The notes under the pieces were generated by a model. That model was not told the origin of the DNA, made no database searches, and saw only the letters and a list, made by a program, of their open reading frames with translations. 28,381 nt of DNA from Candidatus Rokuibacteriota bacterium (GTDB lineage Bacteria > Methylomirabilota > Methylomirabilia > Rokubacteriales > JACPHL01): the NCBI GenBank assembly GCA_016188625.1, contig JACPHL010000285.1:1-28381 (forward strand), in the 5' to 3' direction. Made by a program: the position numbers and the translations under genes. Positions 1 through 8,419 of the stretch are shown here, piece by piece (position 1 is the stretch's first letter; every line of letters starts with the position of its first letter).

Positions 1-818
1 ACCAGGAGGGCGAAGGAGAAGTCCCGGAGGACCTCCCCCCCGAAGAGGTACAGGACCACAAGGACCAGGAAGACCGTCAGGGAGGTGAGGAGGGTGCGGG
101 AGAGGGTCTGGTTGATGCTGGCGTTGATGACGTCGGCCAGGGTCTGGCCCTTGCGGATCCCCTTCCCCCGGTTCTCGCGGATCCGGTCGAAGACCACGAT
201 CGTGTCGTTGATGGAGTAGCCCACGATGGTGAGGAGGGCGGCCAGGACCGGGAGGTTCAGCTCACGGCCGGTCAGGGAGAAGGCCCCGAGGGTCACCAGG
301 ACGTCGTGGAGGAGGGCGACGACCGCGGTCACCCCGCCCTTGAAGTCGAAGCGGATGGCGGTGTAGATCAGGATCCCCACGATCCCCCAGGCGACCGCCT
401 GGAGGGCCTGGAGCTGGAGGTCCCGCCCCACCTGGGGCCCGACGAACTCGAGGCGCCGGACCTCGAAGCCGGGCAGGCCCTGGCCCTGGAGCGCCCCCGT
501 CACCCGCTGGGAGATCTCTTCCAGTTCCCCCCCCGCCGCGACGCGGATGAGGTACTCCTGCGGGTCCCCGAACTGCTGGATCACGCTCTCCCCCAGCTGG
601 ACCCCGGCCAGCGCCGCGCGGATCGCCTCCACCCGGACCGGCTCGGCGAAGCGGAGCTGGACGAGGGTCCCCCCGGCGAAGTCGATCCCGTAGCGGAGCC
701 CGACCCCGGGCATGAGGATGGAGCCGACCCCCACCACGATGAAGACGGCGGAGAGGAGGTAGGCCCAGCGCCGCTTGCCGATGAAGTCGTAGTTGGTGTC
801 GCCGAGGATCCGGAACAT
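1..818 (-). CDS. secF: Protein translocase subunit SecF (3' end outside the window)
   Basis: SecF is an inner-membrane RND-type subunit that works with SecD to pull exported proteins through SecYEG using the proton-motive force. The visible part is about 272 residues read from an ATG at 818. It begins MFRILGDTNYDFIGKRR, followed by a first membrane segment and the SecF hallmark GIDFAGGT just after it. The C-terminal part contains the RND membrane bundle with the VGYSINDTIVVFDRIRE motif. The coding sequence continues beyond base 1, so the C-terminus is not seen. It starts 9 nt after the secD stop, so the two are almost certainly co-translated. Identification is firm from motifs and from the secD neighbour. 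Confidence 0.95.
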   Translation of the reverse strand, partial: MFRILGDTNYDFIGKRRWAYLLSAVFIVVGVGSILMPGVGLRYGIDFAGGTLVQLRFAEPVRVEAIRAALAGVQLGESVIQQFGDPQEYLIRVAAGGELEEISQRVTGALQGQGLPGFEVRRLEFVGPQVGRDLQLQALQAVAWGIVGILIYTAIRFDFKGGVTAVVALLHDVLVTLGAFSLTGRELNLPVLAALLTIVGYSINDTIVVFDRIRENRGKGIRKGQTLADVINASINQTLSRTLLTSLTVFLVLVVLYLFGGEVLRDFSFALL

Positions 819-827
819 GGGCCTCCC

Positions 828-2387
828 CTAGATGCTGAGGGTCTGGAGCCGGCGGCGCCGGGTGTAGATGAGGTCGAAGACCAGCCGGGTGAAGAACACG
901 GCGGTGAACAGGCTGGCCGCGATCCCGATGGTGAGCGTGACCGCGAACCCCTTCACGGGGCCGGTCCCGAACTGGTAGAGGATCACCGCCGCCACCAGGA
1001 CCGTGACGTGGGTGTCGATGACCGTCCGGAAGGCCCGCTGGAAGCCGGCCTCGATCGCCGCGCGCACGGTCTTGCCGGCCCGGAACTCCTCCCGGATCCG
1101 CTCGAAGATGAGGATGTTGGTGTCCACGGCCATCCCGATGGTCAGGACGACCCCGGCGATCCCGGGCAGGGTCAGGGTCGCGCGGAAGCCGGCCATGACC
1201 GCGAGGAGGATCAGGAGGTTCAGGAGCAGGGCCACGTCGGCGACGAGGCCCGAGAGCCGGTAGTAGACGAGCATGAAGGCGATCACGGCCAGCCCCCCGG
1301 CGAGGGTCGAGATGACCCCCTTCCGGATGGAGTCGGCCCCGAGGGAGGGCCCCACGGTCCGCTCCTCGAGGATGGTGACGGGCGCCGGCAGCGCCCCGGC
1401 CCGGAGGACGATGGCGAGGTCGCGGGCCTCCTCCGGGGTGAAGCCGCCCGTGATCTGGGCCTGCCCCCCCGGGATCCGCTCCCGGATCACCGGGGCGGAG
1501 TGGACGTTGCCGTCCAGGACGATGGCCAGCCGGCGCCCGACGTTGGCCTCCGTCAGCTCGCCGAAGACCCTGGCGCCCTTCCTGTTGAACTCGACGGAGA
1601 CGTAGGGCTCCCCGGAGTCCGAGATCCTGACCTCGGCGGTGGAGAGGAGGTCGCCGGTCAGGAGGGTCGGCCGCTTGACGACGTACGGGGCCCGCCGCTC
1701 ACGGCCCGTCTTGCGGTCCACCTCCCGCTGCCAGAGGATCTCGTCCCCGGGCGGCGGGCCCTCGCGGAGGGCCTTGTCCACGTCCGCGGCCTCGTCCACG
1801 AGCTTGAACTCCAGGAGCGCCGTCTTCCCGATGAGGGCCTTGGCGCGCTCCGGGTCCTGGATCCCCGGGAGCTGGACGAGGATGCGGTTCTCCCCCTGCC
1901 GCTGGAGGGTCGGCTCGGCGACACCGAACTCGTCCACCCGGTTGCGGATGGTCTCGAGCCCCTGCCGCACCGCCAGGTCGCGGAGGCGGTTGGCCTCCCG
2001 CTCCCGCATGAGTAGCACGAACCGGCCCGCGGCCTGGTCGGCCGTGGTCCGCTCGAAGTCGGCGAGGTCGGCGACCTGGGTGAGCGCCGCCTGGGCATCG
2101 CCCCACTGCCCGGGGTTCGCGAGGGTGAGGGTGATCCCGGTCGCCCCCTGGCGCGCCAGGGCGGCGACGGCGATCCCCCTCCGGTCGAGGGCGCTCCGGA
2201 GGTCGGTGACGTTCCGCTCCACCCGGTTCTCCGGCGCCTTGTCCGCGTCCACCCCGAGGACGAGGTGGATGCCGCCCTGGAGGTCCAGCCCGAGGTTGAT
2301 GGTCTCCCGCGGCGGGTAGAGGTACCACACCGAGCCGACGATGACCGCCACGACGACGGCGATCCGGAGCCAGAGGTATTTCCGCAT
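828..2387 (-). CDS. secD: Protein translocase subunit SecD
   Basis: SecD is the large membrane partner of SecF in Sec-dependent export. The protein has 519 residues. It has an N-terminal membrane segment (about residues 7-24), then the SecD signature GLDLQGGIHLVL, a long periplasmic P1 region, and a C-terminal six-helix RND domain containing GMAVDTNILIFERIREE. The ATG at 2387 is preceded by a good GAGGAGGG ribosome site on the minus strand. Length and domain order are normal for the family. It lies between yajC and secF, as in most bacteria. Confidence 0.96.
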   Translation of the reverse strand: MRKYLWLRIAVVVAVIVGSVWYLYPPRETINLGLDLQGGIHLVLGVDADKAPENRVERNVTDLRSALDRRGIAVAALARQGATGITLTLANPGQWGDAQAALTQVADLADFERTTADQAAGRFVLLMREREANRLRDLAVRQGLETIRNRVDEFGVAEPTLQRQGENRILVQLPGIQDPERAKALIGKTALLEFKLVDEAADVDKALREGPPPGDEILWQREVDRKTGRERRAPYVVKRPTLLTGDLLSTAEVRISDSGEPYVSVEFNRKGARVFGELTEANVGRRLAIVLDGNVHSAPVIRERIPGGQAQITGGFTPEEARDLAIVLRAGALPAPVTILEERTVGPSLGADSIRKGVISTLAGGLAVIAFMLVYYRLSGLVADVALLLNLLILLAVMAGFRATLTLPGIAGVVLTIGMAVDTNILIFERIREEFRAGKTVRAAIEAGFQRAFRTVIDTHVTVLVAAVILYQFGTGPVKGFAVTLTIGIAASLFTAVFFTRLVFDLIYTRRRRLQTLSI

Positions 2388-2429
2388 GCGCCCTCCTCGG
2401 CGCCCGCCGGAGGCGGAGCGACCGTGTCG

Positions 2430-2762
2430 TCAGGCGGAGTCCTTCCCCTCGCCCCCGGGGGTCCGCACGCCCCCGATGGCGCTCCGGAGGCACTCCACCT
2501 TGACCTGATCGGCGATCCTCAGCACCACGGTGTCCTCGTTGAGGCCCACGATGGTCCCGAGGAGACCGCCGTTGGTGAAGACCCGATCGCCCTTCTTGAG
2601 GGTCCTGAGCATCCGCTCCCGCTCCCGCTTCTGCTTCTGCTGGGGCCGGATGAGCAGGAAGTAGAAGATGGCGAAGATGGAGGCCAGGAAGAGGATCTGG
2701 GTCAGCGCGGCTCCGCCCCCGGCCCCCGGGGACTGGGCGGACGCGTAAGCGAGGTCGATCAC
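2430..2762 (-). CDS. yajC: Sec translocon accessory protein YajC
   Basis: YajC is a small single-span membrane protein that associates with SecDF. The protein has 110 residues, with one hydrophobic helix (about residues 20-39) followed by the typical RPQQKQ stretch and a basic/cytosolic YajC domain (LKKGDRVFTNGGLLGTIVGL). The start is a GTG at 2762 that shares four bases (GTGA) with the tgt stop, indicating translational coupling; a GGGAGGAAG ribosome site lies upstream inside tgt. Order tgt-yajC-secD-secF is widely conserved. Confidence 0.94.
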   Translation of the reverse strand: MIDLAYASAQSPGAGGGAALTQILFLASIFAIFYFLLIRPQQKQKRERERMLRTLKKGDRVFTNGGLLGTIVGLNEDTVVLRIADQVKVECLRSAIGGVRTPGGEGKDSA

Positions 2763-3931
2763 GGCACTTCCTCCCTTGCATCAGGCACGCCCGCCGGCAC
2801 GTCCTCCGGGGCGGCGTACGCCTCGAGGACCCCTCGGCGGAGCGCCTCGAAGGTCCCGGCCGCGATCGCCTCCCGCAGCCGGGCCATGAGGTCGAGGTAG
2901 AAGGTCAGGTTGTGGAGCGTGTTGAGCCGGTAGGCGAGGAGCTCCCGGGCCAGGAAGAGGTGGCGGAGGTAGGCCCGCGAGAGGCGCCGGCAGCCGTAGC
3001 AGCGACAGGCCTCGTCCACCGGCCGGGGATCCCGGGCGTGGCGGGCGTGCCGGATCCCGAGCGGCCCCTGCCGGGTGAAGAGCTGGCCCGTCCGGGCGTG
3101 CCGGGTCGGGAGCACGCAGTCGAAGAGGTCGATCCCGCGCGCCACGGCCTCCACGAGGTCGGCCGGCCGGCCGACGCCCATGAGGTAGCGGGGCCGGTCG
3201 GCGGGGAGGAGGCCCGCCGTGAACTCGGTGAGGTCGTAGAGGAGCCCGGACGGCTCGCCGACCGCGAACCCGCCCAGGGCGTAGCCGTCGAAGCCGAGGG
3301 CGGCGGTCTCCTCCACCGCCCACCGCCGGAGGTCCTCGTAGGCCCCGCCCTGCACGATCCCGAACAGGGCCTGCCCTCCGGCCGGGCGGGCGCGGTGGGC
3401 CGCCAGAGCGCGCCGGGCCCAGCGGAGCGTCCGCTCGGCGGAGGCGGCGGTCGCCTCGCGGCTCGCCGGGTACGGGAAGCACTCGTCGAGGGCATGGATG
3501 ATGTCGCCGCCGAGGGCGTGCTGGACCTCGATGGCCAGCTCGGGGGTGAGGAGGTGCTCGGCCCCGCCGTCCAGGTGCGAGCGGAACCAGACCCCTTCCT
3601 CGCGGATCCGGCGGAGCCCGGCCAGGCTGAAGACCTGATAGCCGCCCGAGTCGGTCAGGAGCGGGCCGCCCCGGCCCATGAAGCGGTGGAGCCCGCCGAG
3701 CTCCCGGATCAGGGCGTGGCCCGGGCGGAGGTAGAGGTGATAGGTGTTGGCCAGGACGAGCCGGGCCCCCACCTCCCGGAGGTCGTCCGGGGTGAGCCCC
3801 TTCACCGTCCCCTGGGTCCCGACCGGCATGAAGGCCGGGGTCTCCACCACCCCGTGCGGCGTCAGAAGCCGGCCCAGGCGGGCCCGGGTGAGGGCGTCCG
3901 TCGTGAGGAGCTCGAAGCGGACCGCGGCCAT
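2759..3931 (-). CDS. tgt: Queuine tRNA-ribosyltransferase (TGT)
   Basis: Tgt exchanges guanine-34 of GUN-anticodon tRNAs for the queuosine precursor preQ1. The protein has 390 residues from the ATG at 3931, which I prefer because it gives the family's N-terminus; the frame is open further upstream only as a shadow of queA. Visible catalytic features are the general base D94 in LLTDSGGYQVFSL, the nucleophile D271 in DLFDCVLPTRHARTG, and the zinc site C309, C311, C314 and H340 (CRCYGC ... LNTLH). All key residues are intact. It lies 5 nt after queA, the next enzyme of the same pathway, and overlaps yajC by 4 nt. Confidence 0.96.
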   Translation of the reverse strand: MAAVRFELLTTDALTRARLGRLLTPHGVVETPAFMPVGTQGTVKGLTPDDLREVGARLVLANTYHLYLRPGHALIRELGGLHRFMGRGGPLLTDSGGYQVFSLAGLRRIREEGVWFRSHLDGGAEHLLTPELAIEVQHALGGDIIHALDECFPYPASREATAASAERTLRWARRALAAHRARPAGGQALFGIVQGGAYEDLRRWAVEETAALGFDGYALGGFAVGEPSGLLYDLTEFTAGLLPADRPRYLMGVGRPADLVEAVARGIDLFDCVLPTRHARTGQLFTRQGPLGIRHARHARDPRPVDEACRCYGCRRLSRAYLRHLFLARELLAYRLNTLHNLTFYLDLMARLREAIAAGTFEALRRGVLEAYAAPEDVPAGVPDAREEVP

Positions 3932-3936
3932 GGCCC

Positions 3937-4971
3937 TCACAGGATCAGCATGGCGTCGCCGTAGGAGTAGAAGCGGTAGCCCCGGGCCACGGCGTGGGCG
4001 TAGGCGGCCAGGACCCGCTCCCGCCCCGCGAAGGCGGCGACGAGGAGGAGGAGGGAGGAGCGGGGGAGGTGGAAGTTCGTGAGGAGGCCGGCGAGGACGC
4101 GGAAGCGGAAGCCCGGCGCGATGAAGAGCTCCGTCCACCCGGCCCGCGCCGCGACGCTCGACCCGGCCGCGGCCGATTCCAGGGCGCGGGCCGTGGTCGT
4201 CCCCACGGCGATGACCCGGCGGCCCTCGCCCTTGGCGCGCGTGAGGGCCCGGGCGGTCGCCTCGGGGACCTCGAAGGCCTCGGCCTCGAGGCGGTGGGCC
4301 TCCGCCTGGCGGGTCCTGATCGGGCGGAAGCTCCCCGGCCCGACGTGGAGGGTGACCCGGTGGAGCTCAACCCCCTGCCGGGCCAGGCGCTCGAGGAGGG
4401 CGGGGGTGAAGTGGAGCCCGGCGGTCGGGGCGGCGACGGCCCCGTCGCGGGCGGCGTAGACGGTCTGGTAGCGGGCCCAGTCCTCCCCCTCCGGCTTCCG
4501 GTAGCGGCGGATGTAGGGCGGCAGCGGCGGGAGCCCCCAGCGGAGGAGGAGGTCCCGGGCCGGGCCCGGCCACTCCACGGCCAGCTCGCGGCGACCGGCC
4601 TCCCCCTCGGCCGTGACGGTGGCGCGGACCAGCCCGTCGGCCAGGAGGAGCGCCGTCCCCCGCCGGCAGCGGCGCCCCGGGCGCGCGAGGGCCTCCCAGC
4701 GCCCGGGCGCGAGCTCGCGGAGGAAGAGGAGCTCGACCTCGCGGTCGCACCCGTCAAGCCGCCCGAAGAGCCGGGCGGGGAGGACGCGGGTGTCGTTGAC
4801 GACCAGGCAGTCGCCGGGGCGGAGGAGCTCGGGGAGGTCCCGGACGGTGAGGTCCCGGAGTCGCCCCGAGGCCCGCGGGAGGAGCAGGAGGCGGGCCCGA
4901 TCCCGCGGCTCCACCGGCTCCTGGGCGATCCGCTCAGGGGGGAGGTGGTACTCGAAGGGCGCGAGCTCCAC
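3937..4971 (-). CDS. queA: S-adenosylmethionine:tRNA ribosyltransferase-isomerase QueA
   Basis: QueA transfers and isomerises the ribosyl group of SAM onto preQ1-tRNA to give epoxyqueuosine, the step after Tgt. I read 344 residues from a GTG at 4971 (first residues MELAPFEYHLPPERIAQEP), which follows a GAGGGG ribosome site; the frame is open much further upstream, but that part lacks family similarity. Family motifs present are VVNDTRVLPARL, APTAGLHFT, GTTTARALES and TNFHLPRSSLLLLVAAFAG. Length is typical. The unit queA-tgt encodes consecutive queuosine steps; the csaA stop is 8 nt upstream. Confidence 0.95.
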   Translation of the reverse strand: MELAPFEYHLPPERIAQEPVEPRDRARLLLLPRASGRLRDLTVRDLPELLRPGDCLVVNDTRVLPARLFGRLDGCDREVELLFLRELAPGRWEALARPGRRCRRGTALLLADGLVRATVTAEGEAGRRELAVEWPGPARDLLLRWGLPPLPPYIRRYRKPEGEDWARYQTVYAARDGAVAAPTAGLHFTPALLERLARQGVELHRVTLHVGPGSFRPIRTRQAEAHRLEAEAFEVPEATARALTRAKGEGRRVIAVGTTTARALESAAAGSSVAARAGWTELFIAPGFRFRVLAGLLTNFHLPRSSLLLLVAAFAGRERVLAAYAHAVARGYRFYSYGDAMLIL

Positions 4972-4979
4972 GGTTCCCC

Positions 4980-5309
4980 TCACCCGACCCTGGCTCCCAG
5001 CTCGACCGGGGCATCCGGCGCCAGGAGCACCACCTCGCCGTCCTTCGTGTAGGCCCCGAGGACCAGGACCTCGGAGACGAACGGCCCGACCTGCTTGGGC
5101 GGGAAGTTCACCACGCAGACCACCTGCCGGCCCACCAGCTCCTCGGGGCGGTAGCGGTCGGTGACCCGGGCGCTCGAGGGCTTCTGCCCCAGGGGGCCGA
5201 AGTCGATCCAGAGCCGGTAGGCCGGCCGGCGCGCCTCGGGGAACGGCTCGGCCCGCACCACGCGGCCGACCCGGATGTCGAGCTTCTCGAAGTCGCTCCA
5301 GAGCGCCAT
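4980..5309 (-). CDS. csaA: CsaA-like tRNA-binding OB-fold protein
   Basis: This is a 109-residue stand-alone tRNA-binding (OB-fold) domain of the CsaA/Trbp111 type. It starts with the characteristic FEKLDIRVGRVVRAEPFPEARRP segment split here as FEKLDIRVGRVV and AEPFPEARRPAY, and contains VVCVVNFPPKQVG and SEVLVLGAYTKDGEVVLL, as in CsaA proteins. Members bind tRNA as dimers, and some have been described as secretion-related chaperones; the physiological role is unsettled. The ATG at 5309 is preceded by a GGGGGTGAG ribosome site and lies 3 nt after the spoIID-like stop. Its place between a SpoIID-like exported protein and tRNA-modifying enzymes fits either role. Confidence 0.9.
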   Translation of the reverse strand: MALWSDFEKLDIRVGRVVRAEPFPEARRPAYRLWIDFGPLGQKPSSARVTDRYRPEELVGRQVVCVVNFPPKQVGPFVSEVLVLGAYTKDGEVVLLAPDAPVELGARVG

Positions 5310-5312
5310 CGC

Positions 5313-6428
5313 TCACCCCCGCCGCTCGAGGGTGGTGCCCGGGTAGTAGAACTCCAGGATCTCCCGGAAGGAGTAGCCGCGCTCGGCCATCCCCTTGGCC
5401 CCGTACTGGGAGAGCCCGACCCCGTGCCCCCACCCGCGCCCCTCGAACCGGACCTGGCGACCGTTCAGGGCGACCGTGAAGAGGGTGCTCTTGAGCACGT
5501 TCGGACCGAGCAGTCGCCGGAAGTCCGTCCCCGCGAGCACGACGGCGCCGCGGCTCCCGCGGACGGCCAGCTGGACCACCCGGAACGAGGGGCTCCGCTC
5601 GATCACCTCGAGGGCGGTGACCTCGCCGAGCTCGAGCCCGCCCTTCCGCAAGAGATCCCGGAGCGTCGCCAGGGGCAGGGCGAGGGTCCAGGCGGAGTGG
5701 GGCGAGTCCGCCGAGAACTCGCACCGCACCCCGGGGAGCGGCGGGAGCTCGCCGGCGAAGACGGCCTGGGGCGGCTCGGTCCACCCGCCCGACTCGGCGT
5801 GGTAGAAGCTCGGGAACGGCTCGCCCCGCCAGGTCAGGATGGCCCCCCGCGTCTCCCGGACCGCGATCCAGATCGGCGAGCCGTCCGGGACCCGGCCGTG
5901 GTACTCCTGGGAGGCGGTCGCCCCGACCAAGAGGTGGAAGGACCGGCTGCCGTTCCGCCGCTGGTGGTAGACCGTGTAGGTCCGCGCAGCCACCGCCTGG
6001 GCCTTGAGGGTCTCCAGCGGCCAGGTCTCCGGGACCTCGCCCCGGAGGGTCCCGGCCACGTACACCTCCAGGTCGAGCTCGTTCACCACCAGGAGCGCCG
6101 CGCCCTGGCGGACGACCTCGACGGCGCCGGGGTACTCCCGGCCGCCGAGCCCGAGGGCGCCGCTGCGCGGCTCGAGGCGGACGGCCTCGAGCTCGATCCG
6201 TCGCGAGCCGACCTCGAGCCCCCGCCGCCAGGGGGCGATCCGCACCGGCTCGCCGGGCGGGACGGCGAGGAGCGGCCGCCGCCCGAGGTCGAGGACCACG
6301 AGCCCGTGCCGGCCGGTGACCTCCACGCGCTCCGCCGCCTCGTGGAGGGCGACGCGGATCGGCTCCGCCGCCCACGCCACCGTGGGGAGGGCCAGGCAGG
6401 CCGCCAGGAGCCAGGGGACCGGGCTCAC
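5313..6428 (-). CDS. SpoIID/LytB-domain exported protein
   Basis: This is a 371-residue secreted protein with a signal peptide (MSPVPWLLAACLALPTVAWA, cleavage after the last A) and a C-terminal SpoIID domain. Recognisable blocks are ELDLEVYVAGTLRGEVPETW, LKAQAVAARTYTVYHQ, FYHAESGGWTE and the family hallmark GWGHGVGLSQYGAKGMAERG. SpoIID proteins are lytic transglycosylases acting on denuded peptidoglycan in sporulating Firmicutes; homologues in non-sporulating Gram-negatives are common and probably remodel cell wall. I chose the GTG at 6428 because it gives the signal peptide and has AAGGTGG upstream; the frame is open further upstream without family similarity. A hairpin overlaps that ribosome site (see separate entry). 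Confidence 0.88.
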   Translation of the reverse strand: MSPVPWLLAACLALPTVAWAAEPIRVALHEAAERVEVTGRHGLVVLDLGRRPLLAVPPGEPVRIAPWRRGLEVGSRRIELEAVRLEPRSGALGLGGREYPGAVEVVRQGAALLVVNELDLEVYVAGTLRGEVPETWPLETLKAQAVAARTYTVYHQRRNGSRSFHLLVGATASQEYHGRVPDGSPIWIAVRETRGAILTWRGEPFPSFYHAESGGWTEPPQAVFAGELPPLPGVRCEFSADSPHSAWTLALPLATLRDLLRKGGLELGEVTALEVIERSPSFRVVQLAVRGSRGAVVLAGTDFRRLLGPNVLKSTLFTVALNGRQVRFEGRGWGHGVGLSQYGAKGMAERGYSFREILEFYYPGTTLERRG

Positions 6429-6436
6429 TGGTCCAC

Positions 6437-6469
6437 CTTGGGGGGGAGCGGCGTCGCTCCGCCCCCAAG
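6437..6469 (-). promoter_or_regulatory. GC-rich hairpin overlapping the spoIID-like ribosome site
   Basis: An almost perfect inverted repeat lies here: outer arms CTTGGGGG/CCCCCAAG, inner arms GGAGCG/CGCTCC, a GCGT loop, and one unpaired G at 6461. In minus-strand RNA it lies immediately upstream of the spoIID-like start, and the last three bases of its 3' arm (AAG) are the first three of the AAGGTGG ribosome site at 6433-6439. It could slow translation or act as an intra-operon processing or attenuation site. There is no U-tract, so it is not a classical intrinsic terminator. Function is inferred only. Confidence 0.5.
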
Positions 6470-6523
6470 CCCCCCCCACCGCCCGGGTCCGCGGTGAGGT
6501 GGCGACAGGAAGAGGCGGGTGGC

Positions 6524-6751
6524 TCATCGCCGGAAGAAGAGGGAGAGCGCCAGGGTGAGGAGGAGGCTCACCAGGACCGAGGTCGTGATCGGGAAGTAGA
6601 GGCTCCAATTCCCGCGCCGGATGTAGAGGTCGCCCGGGAGCCGGCCCGCCCAGGGGATCTTCCCGCCAGCCCCCCCGACGAGCATGAGGAGCCCCCCGAC
6701 CACGATCAGGAGGACGCCGAAGCCGACCAGGAGCTTGCCGAGCTCGGACAA
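6524..6751 (-). CDS. DUF2905 family small membrane protein
   Basis: This is a 75-residue protein with two hydrophobic segments (about residues 7-28 and 53-71) separated by IPWAGRLPGDLYIRRGNWSLYFPI in two recognisable halves, GRLPGDLYIRRG and NWSLYFPITTS, which identify the DUF2905 family. The function is unknown; family members are often encoded next to ruvB or queA. The start is a TTG at 6751 after AGGTGGGG, 9 nt beyond the ruvB stop. No alternative ATG start preserves the first membrane segment. Confidence 0.85.
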   Translation of the reverse strand: MSELGKLLVGFGVLLIVVGGLLMLVGGAGGKIPWAGRLPGDLYIRRGNWSLYFPITTSVLVSLLLTLALSLFFRR

Positions 6752-6760
6752 CCCCCCACC

Positions 6761-7777
6761 TCACAGCTGGAGCTGCACCGGCCCCTGCCCCCGGTAGCCC
6801 AGGTGCCGGTAGGCCTGGGGGGTGGCCTTGCGCCCGCTCGGGGAACGGACCAGGAAGCCGATCTTGAGCAGGAAGGGCTCCACCATCTCCGCCAGCGTCC
6901 CCGCCTCGTCGTTGACGGTGGCCGCGATCGCCTCGATCCCCACGGGCCCGCCGCCGTACTGCTCGATGATGGCGACCAGGACGCGCCGGTCCAGGCGGTC
7001 GAGCCCCCGGGCATCCACCCCCTCCAGGGTCAGGGCCGCGTCGGCGCCCTCGCGGGTGATGGTCCCGTCGCCCCGGACCTGGGCGTAATCGCGGACCCGG
7101 CGGAGGAGCCGGTTGGCGACCCGGGGGGTCCCCCGCGCCCGGCCCGCGATCTCCGCGGCGCCGGCGGGCTCGATGGGGGCCCCGAGGATGGCCGCGGAGC
7201 GCAGGACGATCCGGGTCAGCTCGTCCTCGTCGTAGAAGTCCAGGTGGTGGAAGATCCCGAACCGCTCCCGGAGGGGCGAGGAGAGGAGCCCGGGCCGGGT
7301 CGTCGCGCCGACCATCGTGAACGGCTTCAGGGGGATCCGCATCGTCCGCGCGTGGATCCCCTTCTCGACGACGAAGTTGATCTGGAAGTCCTCCATGGCG
7401 GGGTAGAGGAGCTCCTCCACCACCCGCGGGAGCCGGTGGATCTCGTCGATGAAGAAGACGTCGCCCTCGGCGAGGTTGGTGAGGACCCCCATGAGGTCGT
7501 GGCCGCGCTCGAGGGCCGGCCCGGAGGTGGGCACGATCTGGGTCTCCATCTCGTTGGCGAGGATGTGGGCGAGGGTGGTCTTCCCCAGCCCCGGCGGCCC
7601 GAAGAGGAGGACGTGGTCGAGGCACTCCCCGCGCTGGCGGGCCGCCTGGACCGAGACCCGGAGGCTCTCGACCGCCTCGCGCTGGCCGATGTACTCGTCC
7701 AGGCGGCGCGGCCGGAGCTGGCGCTCGTACTGGGCCTCCTCGGCCAGGGGCTCGCGGCTCAGCAACGACTCTTCCAC
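6761..7777 (-). CDS. ruvB: Holliday junction branch migration helicase RuvB
   Basis: RuvB is the hexameric AAA+ motor that drives Holliday-junction branch migration on RuvA. The protein has 338 residues. It has Walker A GPPGLGKT (60-67), Walker B FFIDEIH (D111, E112), a sensor/arginine-finger region ATTRPGLLSSPLRERFG, and the C-terminal winged-helix DNA-binding domain containing GGGPVGIEAIA and EPFLLKIGFLVR. All key motifs are intact. The start is a GTG at 7777, 3 nt beyond the ruvA stop. Confidence 0.97.
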   Translation of the reverse strand: MEESLLSREPLAEEAQYERQLRPRRLDEYIGQREAVESLRVSVQAARQRGECLDHVLLFGPPGLGKTTLAHILANEMETQIVPTSGPALERGHDLMGVLTNLAEGDVFFIDEIHRLPRVVEELLYPAMEDFQINFVVEKGIHARTMRIPLKPFTMVGATTRPGLLSSPLRERFGIFHHLDFYDEDELTRIVLRSAAILGAPIEPAGAAEIAGRARGTPRVANRLLRRVRDYAQVRGDGTITREGADAALTLEGVDARGLDRLDRRVLVAIIEQYGGGPVGIEAIAATVNDEAGTLAEMVEPFLLKIGFLVRSPSGRKATPQAYRHLGYRGQGPVQLQL

Positions 7778-7780
7778 CGT

Positions 7781-8419
7781 CTATGCCCCTCCCCGGCGGC
7801 CGCGGTAGATCTCCTCGAACAGCTCCTCCGGGGTCCCGATGGCGGGGTTCCGGGCCAGGGCCTCCCGGATGAGCTGCTCCGCCTCCCCCGCCCGATGCCC
7901 GAGCTGGCGGACCAGGACCTCCCGCACCAGCCCCCTCAGCTCGTCCTCCGGCTCCTCCGGGGCCGGCGCCGCCGGCGCCTCCCGCGGCATGAGGGCGTAC
8001 TTCGCCACCTTCCCCTCGAGCTGGGCGATGATGTTCCGGGACTTCTGGGGGCCGATCCCGGGGAGCCGCCGGAGGTACTTCTCGTCCTTCCGGACGATGG
8101 CGTCGGCGATCTCGGGGACCGGGGCGACCAGGGCCCGGGCCGCCACCAGCGGGCCGACGTCCTTCACCGTGATCAGCCTCTCGAAGAACTCCTTCTCCAG
8201 CTCGCCGGTGAAGCCGATCAGGACGGGCCGCGGCTGGTCGCGCGAGGCGTGGTAGTAGATGACCAGCTCGATCTCGGGCGCGGCGTCGCCGTCCCCGGTC
8301 GTGGCGAGGCCCTGGAGGACCACGGGCGGGAGGACGACCTCGTACCCGACCCCTCCCGACTCCACGATGACGCGGTCCTCCAGCCGCCGCCGGAGGCGTC
8401 CCCGGAGGGCCGCGATCAT
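7781..8419 (-). CDS. ruvA: Holliday junction DNA-binding protein RuvA
   Basis: RuvA is the tetrameric scaffold that holds the Holliday junction and loads RuvB. The protein has 212 residues: an N-terminal OB domain (MIAALRGRL ... VESGGVGYEV), a central helix-hairpin-helix region including RLPGIGPQKSRNIIAQL, an acidic/proline-rich linker (APAAPAPEEPEDE), and a C-terminal RuvB-binding domain. The ATG at 8419 overlaps the ruvC stop as ATGA, a sign of translational coupling. The central segment (IYYHASRDQPRPVLIGF) differs somewhat from E. coli RuvA but fits distant homologues. Confidence 0.93.
   Translation of the reverse strand: MIAALRGRLRRRLEDRVIVESGGVGYEVVLPPVVLQGLATTGDGDAAPEIELVIYYHASRDQPRPVLIGFTGELEKEFFERLITVKDVGPLVAARALVAPVPEIADAIVRKDEKYLRRLPGIGPQKSRNIIAQLEGKVAKYALMPREAPAAPAPEEPEDELRGLVREVLVRQLGHRAGEAEQLIREALARNPAIGTPEELFEEIYRGRRGGA

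Noticed and set aside
306-2015. A 569-codon plus-strand frame opposite secF and secD
   Set aside because: Antisense shadow with E/D/G/P-rich low-complexity sequence; secD and secF are certain on the other strand.
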